Positions 1 to 7,372 of a stretch of DNA of 8,855 nucleotides are shown piece after piece. The stretch's first letter is position 1. Each line of letters opens with the position of its first letter. Below the pieces are notes generated by a model. It did not search any database. It was not told where the DNA came from and saw nothing but the letters and a program-made list of their open reading frames with translations. The position numbers and the translations under genes were made by a program. Source of the stretch: Candidatus Sodaliphilus fimicaballi (lineage in GTDB: Bacteria; Bacteroidota; Bacteroidia; Bacteroidales; Muribaculaceae); the NCBI GenBank assembly GCA_018065165.1, contig JAGHTV010000151.1, forward strand, positions 1 to 8,855. The letters are read 5' to 3'.

Positions 1-2
1 CT

Positions 3-806
3 ACAGTTAAGCCCGGCAGCGAGTATGCTACAGTTCTCAACGCCGATGGCAAACCCATCACAATTGGTCAAAACGGCAAGTTTGGAAAGATTGTTGCTAC
101 CTACGACCTTGACCTTGAGACTGGTGCTGTTACTTACAAGCACATTCCCGTTGACTCAAGCTGGGATGAGGCTGCCAAGAAGTATGTCGCTATGGACAAC
201 TGGTTGAAGCCCTATCGTCACGGTGTAGACTCACTCATGACTTATCCCGTGGGCGAGAGTGCAAAGGCTATGAAGAACAGCGGTGCTGCTCTGCAAAACT
301 GGACTTGCGATGCTTCGCTTGACATCATCCGTCAGATTTCTGGCCTTAAGAAGGTTGACTGCTGCATCATGAATAAGGGCGGCATTCGCATCAACATGCC
401 TGCTGGTATGGTAAGCGAGGGTGTTATAGGCTCAATGTTCCCATTCGACAATCGTTATGTGGTTCTTGAGATGACTGGTAAAGACCTCATCGATGCTCTC
501 AAGGTTATGGCTCATCGTCATGGCGATGCTGTAAGTAAGGAGCTCTATGCTACATTTAACGACAAAGGCGAACTCCTCTCGTCTAAGCTTAATGGCAAGA
601 ACATCGACCCCAAGAAGATTTACAATGTAGCTACAATCGACTACCTGGCCAATGGTGGCGACTACATGGACCCCATGAAGGAATGCAAGCGCCTGTGGGT
701 TGACAATGTGAAGTATGGTGTTCACGTGCTCCAGTATGTCAAGGACCTCAAGGCCGCTGGTAAGGTTATCGACGCCAAGGACGAGTGGCGCATGGTTAAG
801 AAATAA
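3..806 (+). CDS. 5'-nucleotidase / UDP-sugar hydrolase-type protein, C-terminal part (5' end outside window)
   Basis: This frame is open from the first base, so the start and most of the N-terminal metallophosphatase domain are missing; 267 residues remain. The first ~45 residues (GQNGKFGKIVATYDLDL) resemble the last strand of the metallophosphatase domain. The rest fits the 5'-nucleotidase C-terminal domain (PF02872 type), which binds the nucleotide. Visible signatures are NKGGIR at 372-389, matching the family's N-x-GGIR substrate loop, FPFDN at 438-452, and DYLANGGD at 639-662, matching the usual F/YLAxGGD near the end. Family members hydrolyse nucleoside 5'-phosphates or UDP-sugars outside the cytoplasm and are normally exported; the signal peptide cannot be seen here. 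The gene ends in TAA, 76 bp before the GH3 gene on the same strand. Some Bacteroidales encode the two halves as separate genes, but the metallophosphatase-like remnant favours a fused protein. The family call is firm; the substrate is unknown. Confidence 0.88.
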   Translation, partial: TVKPGSEYATVLNADGKPITIGQNGKFGKIVATYDLDLETGAVTYKHIPVDSSWDEAAKKYVAMDNWLKPYRHGVDSLMTYPVGESAKAMKNSGAALQNWTCDASLDIIRQISGLKKVDCCIMNKGGIRINMPAGMVSEGVIGSMFPFDNRYVVLEMTGKDLIDALKVMAHRHGDAVSKELYATFNDKGELLSSKLNGKNIDPKKIYNVATIDYLANGGDYMDPMKECKRLWVDNVKYGVHVLQYVKDLKAAGKVIDAKDEWRMVKK

Positions 807-825
807 ACAAACCTCTTATACGAGC

Positions 826-857
826 CTGCTCAACCTTGTAGCTTTGAGGTGGGGCAG
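826..857 (+). other. imperfect intercistronic stem-loop
   Basis: Bases 826-836 can pair with 847-857 in 10 of 11 positions (one U-G pair, one A-G mismatch), leaving a 10-base loop. It lies 20 bp after the nucleotidase stop and 25 bp before the GH3 start. No U-tract follows, so it is a poor intrinsic terminator; it may be an RNA stability element, a leaky terminator or chance pairing. Confidence 0.3.
839..846 (+). promoter_or_regulatory. possible -7 box for the GH3/tlpA genes
   Basis: TAGCTTTG matches the Bacteroidetes -7 consensus TAnnTTTG and sits 36 bp before the ATG at 883. No TTG or TTTG is present about 20 bp upstream (around 812-818), so only half of the promoter is supported. The box falls inside the loop of the stem-loop at 826-857. 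The GH3 gene could instead be co-transcribed with the nucleotidase gene. Confidence 0.33.
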
Positions 858-882
858 TCTCAAATATTTAAACTTCAAAACT

Positions 883-3800
883 ATGAAACTTAAACAACTT
901 GTATTGTCGGGCTTTATTGCTGCTGTTGCCTTCTCGGCAACTGCTAAGCCTACAGCAATGCTGAGCAAGGTTGACCAGGCGGCTATGAATAGTTGGGTCG
1001 AGTCAACATTTGCCAAGATGACACCTGATGAACGCATCACTCAACTGTTTTGTATGTGCGTTGCATCATGTAGCGACGAGGACTCTCGTGCTCGCCTCGA
1101 GAGATACGTTGCCAAGAGCAAGGTGGGTGGTCTCATTTACATGGACAGTGACATGGACGAGCTGGCCAAGACAGCCAATCTGGCTCAGTCAATGACTGAC
1201 ATCCCATTGATGGTTACCATCGATGCCGAGTGGGGCCTCTCGATGCGTGTACCTGATGTTCCCAACTTCCAGCGTAATCTGGTACTGGGTGCAATTCAAG
1301 ACGAAAATCTTATTTATGAATATGGTCGCGAGATGGCACGCGAGTTGCGCCGCATGGGCATCCATGTGAGCTTCGCTCCTGTTCTCGATGTTAACGACAA
1401 TCCGTTGAACCCCGTGATAGGCACTCGCTCGTTTGGCGAAGATCCCGCACGCGTTTCACGCCTGGCACTTGCTTATGCTAAGGGTCTTGAGGATGGCAGT
1501 GTACTCTCAGTGGGTAAGCACTTCCCCGGCCATGGTTCGTCGTTTGAAGACTCTCACAAGACATTGCCAGTTATCGACAAGACAATGGACCAAATCAACG
1601 CCACCGAGCTTGTTCCCTTCCGCAACTATATCGACGCAGGTCTGTCAGGTATGCTCACAGCACACCTCTATATTCCCGCTATCGACAAGGAGCGCAAGCC
1701 CACTACAATGTCAAAGCATTGCGTGACTGACTTGCTCAAGCGTGACATGGGCTTTGAGGGTCTTATCTTCACCGATGCACTCAACATGCAAGGTGCTCTC
1801 TCTATTCCCGGTTCGCCCTGCGTTAATGCTTTCCTCGCTGGTAACGACATCTTGCTCATGCCACTCGACTCTGAGGGCGAGTTGCAGGCAATGAAGCTCG
1901 CTATCGCTGCTGGTCGCATCAAGCAAAAGGATGTTGACGAGCGTTGCAAGAAGGTGCTTCGCTACAAGTATGCCCTCGGTCTTACCGAGAGGCAGAGTGT
2001 TGAAACAAAGAACCTCAAGGAAGACCTGAACCAACCCGAGGCCGATGTACTGCAACACAAGATGGCCGCTGCTTCGGTTACAGTAATCAAGAACGAAAGT
2101 TCTATGCTTCCCATTGCCGACCTCATGCACAATCGTATCGCAGTTGTGACTATGGGCTGCAAGTATGGTCTCAAGTCAATGTTCCAAGACCGTGCCGACG
2201 ACTATGCCGAGGTAACTGCATTTGACCTTGCCGAGACAAGTGCAAGTGAGATTGCTGCTAAGGTTAAGGAGGGCAAGTATAACACTCTTATCGTGGGTGT
2301 AGCTGCTGGTCACCGAAATGCCGTTGACTATAGCGCACAGGTTGCCGAGTTGTTGTCGTCATGTGACAACATCGTGCTTGCGTTGATGACTCAACCTTAC
2401 GACGTTGAGAAGTATTCTGCTGCAATCAATTGTCCCAATGTAAAGGGTGTTGTTCTCACTTATGAGAAGAGCAAACTTGCCGAGGACTATGCAGTACAAA
2501 CAATATTTGGCGGTAACGCTCCCTCAGGTACACTGCCCATTTCGCTCAACTGCGGTGACAAGAAGTTTGAGGTAGGCTACGGCATCAAGTACGACGCTAC
2601 CCGCTTAGGCTACACTTGTCCTGCCGAGGTAGGTCTCGACAACTACCTGTTGCACCAGATTGACTCGGTAGCTACACTGGGCGTGCGCGAGAAGGCGTTC
2701 CCTGGCTGTCAGGTTATCGTGGGCCGTCATGGCAAGATCGTTGCTAAGAAGAGCTATGGCGAGATTGCTTACGGTACAGGCATTGAGGTAACTGACAATA
2801 CTCTGTTTGGTCTTGCATCGGTTTCAAAGGCTACTGGTACATTGAGTTCGCTCATGAAGGTTTACGACAACGGCGGTTTCCAACTCGATGATCCCGCAAG
2901 CAAGTATATCCCAGGTCTGCGTCGCGATGATAAGAAGAACATCACCTTCCGCGACCTGCTTTATCACGAAACTGGTATGCCGCCATCACTGAGCATGTGG
3001 CAAATGATGTTTGACCCCAAGACTTACAAGGGTCAACTCATCGTAGGTAAGAAAGATGCCGACCACCCAATCTTCGTTATGAAGGGTGCTTATGGCCACA
3101 AGGACGCTAAGTTGCGTACCGATATCCTCTCTAATGTGAAGACTGAGAAGTTCAACATCGAGATTGCTGAGGGTATATGGGGTGGCCGTTGCACATACGA
3201 CTCAATCATGAACCGTATGTACGCCGAGAAGCTTGGCCCTAAGAAGTACCTGTACAGCTGCTGTAACTTCAGCCTGCTGGCTAACGCTATTGAGCTTATC
3301 ACTAATAAGCCCCTCAATGTTATCGCTAATGATAACATCTTTGGTCCGCTTGGTGCTTATCACACCATGTATCGTCCTCTTGAGAAATTCCCTGCCGACC
3401 AAATCGCTTACACCGAGATTGACTCTTTCTTGCGTCGTCAGCACATCCATGGCTACTGCCACGATGAGCTCGCTGCATTCTCAGGCGGTGTACAAGGTAA
3501 CGCAGGTCTATTCTCAACAGGTAACGACCTTGCCAAGTTGCTCCAGATGTGGCTCAATAATGGTGTATATGGTGGACAACGTTTCTACAAACCCGAGACT
3601 GTTAAGGTGTTCACAACATCTAAGAGCCCCAACAGTCACCGTGGACTTGGCTTCGACAAGCCCGTTGTAGGCAACCCTGATGCTTCTAATACATGTGAGG
3701 AAGCTACACCCGAGACTTTCGGTCACACAGGCTTTACTGGCACATCATTCTGGGTTGACCCTGCTAACGACATGTTCTACATTTTCTTGAGCAACCGCGT

Positions 3801-3888
3801 GAGCCCCACTCGCAGCAACCCCAACTTTGGTCGCATCAGTGCACGTTCACACATCCATTCATTAATCTATAAAGCAATTCAAAAATGA
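883..3888 (+). CDS. exported GH3 beta-N-acetylhexosaminidase (NagZ-like) fused to a beta-lactamase-family serine hydrolase
   Basis: Predicted 1001 residues. The ATG at 883 is chosen because it begins a signal peptide (MKLKQLVLSG onward, cleavage near ATA/KP, residue ~22); the frame is open further upstream, but that part overlaps the nucleotidase gene. Residues ~30-380 are a GH3 catalytic domain of NagZ type: NPLNPVIGTRSFG at 173-185, KHFPGHG at 212-218, the Asp223/His225 pair expected as general acid/base in NagZ enzymes, and Asp298 in FTDALNM as likely nucleophile. Residues ~400-580 resemble a GH3 C-terminal domain. Residues ~605-1001 are a serine hydrolase (PF00144 type) with S646-V-S-K649 as the SxxK motif, Y791-S-C793 at the YxN position, and H948-T-G950 at the KTG/HxG position. 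The first half should release terminal GlcNAc from peptidoglycan fragments; the second may be a carboxypeptidase, esterase or amidase. Which reaction it performs is not visible. It overlaps the next gene by four bases. Confidence 0.92.
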   Translation: MKLKQLVLSGFIAAVAFSATAKPTAMLSKVDQAAMNSWVESTFAKMTPDERITQLFCMCVASCSDEDSRARLERYVAKSKVGGLIYMDSDMDELAKTANLAQSMTDIPLMVTIDAEWGLSMRVPDVPNFQRNLVLGAIQDENLIYEYGREMARELRRMGIHVSFAPVLDVNDNPLNPVIGTRSFGEDPARVSRLALAYAKGLEDGSVLSVGKHFPGHGSSFEDSHKTLPVIDKTMDQINATELVPFRNYIDAGLSGMLTAHLYIPAIDKERKPTTMSKHCVTDLLKRDMGFEGLIFTDALNMQGALSIPGSPCVNAFLAGNDILLMPLDSEGELQAMKLAIAAGRIKQKDVDERCKKVLRYKYALGLTERQSVETKNLKEDLNQPEADVLQHKMAAASVTVIKNESSMLPIADLMHNRIAVVTMGCKYGLKSMFQDRADDYAEVTAFDLAETSASEIAAKVKEGKYNTLIVGVAAGHRNAVDYSAQVAELLSSCDNIVLALMTQPYDVEKYSAAINCPNVKGVVLTYEKSKLAEDYAVQTIFGGNAPSGTLPISLNCGDKKFEVGYGIKYDATRLGYTCPAEVGLDNYLLHQIDSVATLGVREKAFPGCQVIVGRHGKIVAKKSYGEIAYGTGIEVTDNTLFGLASVSKATGTLSSLMKVYDNGGFQLDDPASKYIPGLRRDDKKNITFRDLLYHETGMPPSLSMWQMMFDPKTYKGQLIVGKKDADHPIFVMKGAYGHKDAKLRTDILSNVKTEKFNIEIAEGIWGGRCTYDSIMNRMYAEKLGPKKYLYSCCNFSLLANAIELITNKPLNVIANDNIFGPLGAYHTMYRPLEKFPADQIAYTEIDSFLRRQHIHGYCHDELAAFSGGVQGNAGLFSTGNDLAKLLQMWLNNGVYGGQRFYKPETVKVFTTSKSPNSHRGLGFDKPVVGNPDASNTCEEATPETFGHTGFTGTSFWVDPANDMFYIFLSNRVSPTRSNPNFGRISARSHIHSLIYKAIQK

Positions 3889-4862
3889 AAAAATTACTTA
3901 TGATTGCCGCTGCAGCACTTGCTATGGCATCTTGCAGCAACACTCAACAATACAAGGTAGCAGTTCTTTTCCCCGACGCTGAGAGCGACGGCCAGACAGC
4001 TTATCTTACAAGCTATGACAGTGGTGACACTCTGGCACAAGCTGAGATTAAGAATAAGAATGCCGTACTCGAGGGCGAGGTAGAAGGCTCTTTCATGGCT
4101 CGCCTCGTTGTCGATGGCAAACGCATGGGCTTCATCGTTGAGGGTGGCGAAATCACCATTAAGTGGGAAGAAGGCGAAGCTAAGGGTACTGCTCTTAACG
4201 AGAAACTCAATGCTCTGGATGCTGAGCTTAACAAGGTTGAAGACGAAGCTGCACAAGTTGCTATCTTCCAGAAGGCTTATCTCGAGAACAAGGACAATGG
4301 TATTGGTCCTTGGGCATTCAACTATTACCTGATGTGCAACGACTTTACTGTTGCTCAAATCGACTCTATGCTCACTGCACTGCCTGAGAATTACAAGACC
4401 CTCAAGCGTGTAAACAAGGCTATCAGCGATGCCAAGGCTAAGGAAGCTACTGGTGTGGGCAAGCAGTTTACTGACTTTGCCAACGATAAGGGCGAGAAAC
4501 TGAGCCAATTTGCTGGTCAAGGCAAGTACTGCCTCGTTGACTTCTGGGCAAGCTGGTGTGGTCCTTGCCGCAAGGAGATTGGCAACATCAAGAAACTTTA
4601 TGCTAAGTACAGCGACAAGATGAACTTTGTGGGCATCGCTGTATGGGACGAGGATGAGGCTACCGTTAAGGCTATGGAAGAGTTGCAGGTTGTTTGGCCC
4701 GTAATCATGAACGGCAAGAACTGGACTGTTCCTACTGACCTTTATGGTGTATCTGGTATTCCTCACATCATGCTCATCGACCCTCAAGGCAAAATCGTTA
4801 AGCGTGGCTTGCAAGAGGAAACCCTTATCAACGCAGTTGAGGAGTTGTTTGCTGAGAAATGA
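3885..4862 (+). CDS. TlpA-like thioredoxin-fold lipoprotein (thiol-disulfide oxidoreductase)
   Basis: Predicted 325 residues. MKKLLMIAAAALAMASC is a lipoprotein signal with a lipobox-like sequence ending at Cys17, so the protein is probably anchored in the envelope facing the periplasm. Residues ~22-115 are a beta-rich N-terminal region of the DUF4369 kind common before Bacteroidetes TlpA domains. Residues ~115-185 are a helical linker. Residues ~188-325 are a TlpA/AhpC-type thioredoxin domain with WASWCGPC, active-site cysteines 225 and 228, and Pro293 in GIPH as the cis-proline before the substrate site. Such proteins reduce or exchange disulfides in exported proteins; the partner is unknown. 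The ATG overlaps the stop of the GH3 gene (ATGA), which suggests translational coupling and joint expression. The fusion contains several cysteines (for example 793 and 794) that might be substrates, but this is speculation. The family call is firm. Confidence 0.93.
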   Translation: MKKLLMIAAAALAMASCSNTQQYKVAVLFPDAESDGQTAYLTSYDSGDTLAQAEIKNKNAVLEGEVEGSFMARLVVDGKRMGFIVEGGEITIKWEEGEAKGTALNEKLNALDAELNKVEDEAAQVAIFQKAYLENKDNGIGPWAFNYYLMCNDFTVAQIDSMLTALPENYKTLKRVNKAISDAKAKEATGVGKQFTDFANDKGEKLSQFAGQGKYCLVDFWASWCGPCRKEIGNIKKLYAKYSDKMNFVGIAVWDEDEATVKAMEELQVVWPVIMNGKNWTVPTDLYGVSGIPHIMLIDPQGKIVKRGLQEETLINAVEELFAEK

Positions 4863-4880
4863 CAAATTGTTAATCTATAA

Positions 4881-4912
4881 ATTCTCACAGGCAGTCATCT
4901 GCCTGTGAGAAT
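4881..4912 (+). terminator. perfect 14-bp stem-loop between tlpA-like and porin genes
   Basis: Bases 4881-4894 pair perfectly with 4899-4912 around the four-base loop TCAT. The hairpin begins 19 bp after the TlpA-like gene and ends 15 bp before the porin ATG. The sequence after it (GATTTGTTTAG) is U-rich but interrupted, so termination may be partial. No -33/-7 promoter pair is evident between the two genes, so the porin may depend on read-through past this hairpin, which could then set the ratio of the two products or protect an RNA end. Confidence 0.6.
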
Positions 4913-4927
4913 GATTTGTTTAGAGAA

Positions 4928-5977
4928 ATGAAAAAATTACTTTTAGTTTTAATGGCTGTATTTGCAGTTACAGCTAATGCACAAGAAGAGAAAAAAGTAA
5001 AGCCTTCATGGCTTAATTCGCTGGCCGAGCACTTTCATTTTAATGGTTATGCAATGGCCGACTGGCAATACCATGACAAATCTACACCTAATAACGAGTT
5101 CTCTGTAGAGAAAATCATTTTCATTGCTGATGCTAAGCTCAACGACAAGTTTAGTGCTGAGTTTATGTACGACTTCCGCAAGACCTCATTGCACGAACTG
5201 TGGGTAAACTATCGCCCATGCGACGCTGTCAATATTAAGATAGGTCAATTCAAGACACCTTTTTCAATTGAGAATCCCATAGCTCCCGTTATTCTCGAGA
5301 CTATCAACCTTACATCACTCGTCACTACCGATATGATTATGGGTAGCAATCCGCTCATGATGCCTGCAGGCGCAGGCCGTGACATTGGTATCACTGTGTA
5401 TGGTGACTTGTTTGACAAGAAACTGTCTTACGACCTTGCTGTGATGAACGGTGGCGGCCGTAACAATAAGGACAACAATCATCAAAAGGACTTTGTGGCT
5501 CGTCTCTCGGTTAAGCCCATCAAGGAACTCATGCTTAGCGGTTCTATGGTGCTGGGTACTGGCAATATTGCTGTTACTCAAGCCGAAGATGGCTCATGGA
5601 TTTCCCCTGCTGCTCCTGGTGTTACTGGTTTTAAGGCTAATGGCAACTACACTCGCAATCGCTTTGCTGCCGGTTTGCAACTCAAGACCAAGCCTGCCAA
5701 CCTGCGTGCCGAGTACATGTGGGGCAAGGATGGTAACTTCAATAGCAATGGCTATTATGCAACTGGTTCGCTCAACAACATCTTTGTGAAGAAGCTTGAT
5801 TTTATCGCTTCTTATGATCATCTGAAGAACTTCCAGGGTAAACAAGACCGCTACACAGCTGGTCTTCAGTACTGGTTCTACAAGGCATGCCGTGTTCAAC
5901 TCAACTACACTCACCACAAGCGTGGCGAGGCCGAAGGCGAAAACAGCATCCTTACCCAGGTGCAAGTAGCATTCTAA
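4928..5977 (+). CDS. outer membrane porin, phosphate-selective porin O/P type
   Basis: Predicted 349 residues. The ATG at 4928 directly starts a signal peptide (MKKLLLVLMAVFAVTANA, cleavage before Gln19); an in-frame TTG at 4916 would only add four residues and is less likely. After a short charged segment, the mature protein shows alternating polar and aromatic beta-strands from FNGYAMADWQYHD (residues ~38-50), and the conserved porin segment KIGQFKTPFS lies at 104-113. The chain ends in VQVAF; a terminal Phe is the usual signal for insertion by the BAM complex. This agrees with the OprO/OprP-like family (PF07396 type), which forms beta-barrels in the outer membrane. Bacteroidetes members have varied or unknown solutes, so phosphate specificity should not be assumed. 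At ~350 residues it is on the short side for the family. A strong terminator follows at 6000. Confidence 0.85.
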   Translation: MKKLLLVLMAVFAVTANAQEEKKVKPSWLNSLAEHFHFNGYAMADWQYHDKSTPNNEFSVEKIIFIADAKLNDKFSAEFMYDFRKTSLHELWVNYRPCDAVNIKIGQFKTPFSIENPIAPVILETINLTSLVTTDMIMGSNPLMMPAGAGRDIGITVYGDLFDKKLSYDLAVMNGGGRNNKDNNHQKDFVARLSVKPIKELMLSGSMVLGTGNIAVTQAEDGSWISPAAPGVTGFKANGNYTRNRFAAGLQLKTKPANLRAEYMWGKDGNFNSNGYYATGSLNNIFVKKLDFIASYDHLKNFQGKQDRYTAGLQYWFYKACRVQLNYTHHKRGEAEGENSILTQVQVAF

Positions 5978-5999
5978 GCGACTGATTCACATTACATAT

Positions 6000-6037
6000 A
6001 AATGCCCGATGGTCAACGACCACCGGGCATTTGTTTT
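6000..6037 (+). terminator. rho-independent terminator after the porin gene, probably bidirectional
   Basis: Bases 6000-6014 pair with 6018-6032 with one A-C mismatch and a three-base loop (AAC); the core is GCCCG/CGGGC. TTTGTTTT follows on the plus strand. On the minus strand the hairpin is followed by TTTATAT, so it could also end purT transcripts that run through the TTAACC array. It sits 23 bp after the porin stop. Confidence 0.85.
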
Positions 6038-6085
6038 ATCAATTAACGCTAACAGAAACGTTAACGAAAACAGTATTTCTTAGAG

Positions 6086-6149
6086 TTAACCTTTTAACCA
6101 ATTAACCTCTTAACCCATTAACCAGTTAACCCTTTACCCTCTTACTTTC
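6086..6149. repeat. octamer array: six exact TTAACCNN units plus two degenerate units
   Basis: TTAACC starts at 6086, 6094, 6102, 6110, 6118 and 6126, exactly 8 bp apart. The two-base spacers are TT, AA, TC, CA, AG and CT, all different. A one-substitution copy (TTACCCTC) follows in register at 6134, and a weaker one (TTACTTTC) at 6142; the TTA of the last is the purT stop codon read on the minus strand. Isolated TTAACG copies lie outside the array at 6043 and 6061, the second inside the palindrome CGTTAACG (6059-6066). In the purT transcript the array reads as repeated GGUUAA. Its function is unknown. Confidence 0.9.
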
Positions 6150-7335
6150 GGGGCAGGGTAGTGATGTTGAGTTTATTGTAGGCACGTTCTGCCTTCTCGC
6201 GAGCTGCCTCTACGCTCTCGTCGGTAGCAAGTATCACAGCCATGCGACGGTGACCCTTAACCTCGGGTTTGCCAAAGATGCGCATCTGTACGCCGGGTTC
6301 CTCAAGAACCTTGTCAATGCCTGACAACTCTACACGGTTAGTGTCGCCCTCAACAACTACAGCGCGTGAAGCACTAGGGCCGTAGAACTTAATCTCTGGA
6401 ACAGGAAGTCCCATCAGCGCGCGTGCATGAAGTGCAAACTCGCTCATGTCTTGCGAAATCATTCTCACCATACCTGTATCGTGTGGACGGGGAGAAACTT
6501 CGCTGAAGATAACCTCGTCGCCCTTAATGAACATCTCAACGCCGAAGATGCCGTATCCACCCAGTGCGTCGGTAACCTTCTTTGCAACTTCCTCGGCCTG
6601 CTTGCGTGCCTTGTCCGACATTGCTTGTGGTTGCCATGAGTAACGGTAATCGCCATCGACTTGGATATGGCCCACAGGTTCGCAGAACGCTGTACCAGCA
6701 ACATTACGCACAGTGAGCAGGGTAATCTCATAGTCGAAGTCAACAAATGCCTCAACAATTACACGACCAGCACCGGCACGACCACCTTCTTGAGATATTT
6801 GCCATGCACGGTCAACATCGGCCTCGCTCTTAACGGTGCTCTGGCCGTGACCTGACGAACTCATGATGGGCTTAACTACGCAAGGAATGCCCACTTCTTT
6901 AATAGCGGCACGGAACTCTTCTTCGGTCGATGCAAAGCGATATTTTGATGTGGTAATGCCAAGTTCCTCGGCAGCAAGGCGACGAATGCCCTCGCGGTTC
7001 ATTGTGAGCCAAGCGGCTTGTGCAGTGGGGGTTACATTATATCCTTCTTTCTCGAGCTCAACGAGAACGGGGGTTGCGATAGCCTCAACCTCGGGAATGA
7101 TGTGGTCGGGTTTCTCCAGTTCAATAATGCGACGCAACTCTTCGCCATCGAGCATGTTGAACACATGGAATCGATGAGCTACCTGCATCGCGGGAGCGCC
7201 AGCATAGCGGTCGCATGCCACTACTTCAACACCCATGCGTTGCAGCTCAAGAGCAACCTCTTTGCCAAGTTCTCCACTACCCAAAAGCAGGGCTTTCTTT
7301 CCAATCTCACTACAAGTACTGCCTATTGTTACCAT
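6142..7335 (-). CDS. purT: formate-dependent phosphoribosylglycinamide formyltransferase (GAR transformylase 2)
   Basis: Predicted 397 residues, close to the 392 of E. coli PurT and similar along its whole length. The enzyme makes formyl-GAR from GAR, formate and ATP in the third step of de novo purine synthesis, in the cytoplasm. It is an ATP-grasp protein. GSGELGKEV at 19-27 includes Glu22 and PEVEAIA at 81-87 includes Glu82, both at the positions that bind GAR in E. coli. Lys155 in VVKP and the glycine-rich loop SSSGHGQ at 159-165 contact ATP. Glu267 (GVEMF) and Glu279 ([13 protein letters not shown]) match the magnesium ligands. The loop has His163 where E. coli has Lys (SSSGKGQ). The gene stands alone on the minus strand, converges on the porin gene, and is divergent from the gene at 7477. 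A good promoter lies 38-68 bp upstream. The stop codon is the last unit of the TTAACC array. Confidence 0.97.
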   Translation of the reverse strand: MVTIGSTCSEIGKKALLLGSGELGKEVALELQRMGVEVVACDRYAGAPAMQVAHRFHVFNMLDGEELRRIIELEKPDHIIPEVEAIATPVLVELEKEGYNVTPTAQAAWLTMNREGIRRLAAEELGITTSKYRFASTEEEFRAAIKEVGIPCVVKPIMSSSGHGQSTVKSEADVDRAWQISQEGGRAGAGRVIVEAFVDFDYEITLLTVRNVAGTAFCEPVGHIQVDGDYRYSWQPQAMSDKARKQAEEVAKKVTDALGGYGIFGVEMFIKGDEVIFSEVSPRPHDTGMVRMISQDMSEFALHARALMGLPVPEIKFYGPSASRAVVVEGDTNRVELSGIDKVLEEPGVQMRIFGKPEVKGHRRMAVILATDESVEAAREKAERAYNKLNITTLPRK

Positions 7336-7372
7336 TACAATTTTGTGTTTGAATGATTTTTGATCTCTTTTG

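Noticed and set aside
192..806. Nucleotidase gene starting at the ATG at 192
   Set aside because: The frame is open to the window edge and residues before 192 continue the metallophosphatase-like sequence, so this is an internal methionine of a truncated gene.
715..882. Longer start for the GH3 fusion at 715
   Set aside because: It would add 56 residues lying largely inside the nucleotidase gene and place the signal peptide in the interior. The ATG at 883 begins the signal peptide directly.
3894..4865. A 323-codon open frame on the minus strand covering nearly the whole TlpA-like gene
   Set aside because: Its codons are in exact register with the sense codons, so it stays open simply because the sense gene avoids TTA, CTA and TCA codons. 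It has no promoter or export or domain features, while the sense gene has a lipobox and WCGPC.
4916..4927. TTG start for the porin four codons upstream
   Set aside because: It would precede a complete signal peptide that already begins with an ATG and would start almost against the 3' arm of the hairpin.
6086..6149. CRISPR-like array
   Set aside because: The repeat unit is 6 bp with 2-bp spacers, far below CRISPR repeat and spacer lengths, and no cas gene is in the window.
7018..7356. Plus-strand frames opposite purT
   Set aside because: They are shadows of purT, which is conserved along its full length on the minus strand and accounts for the coding signal.
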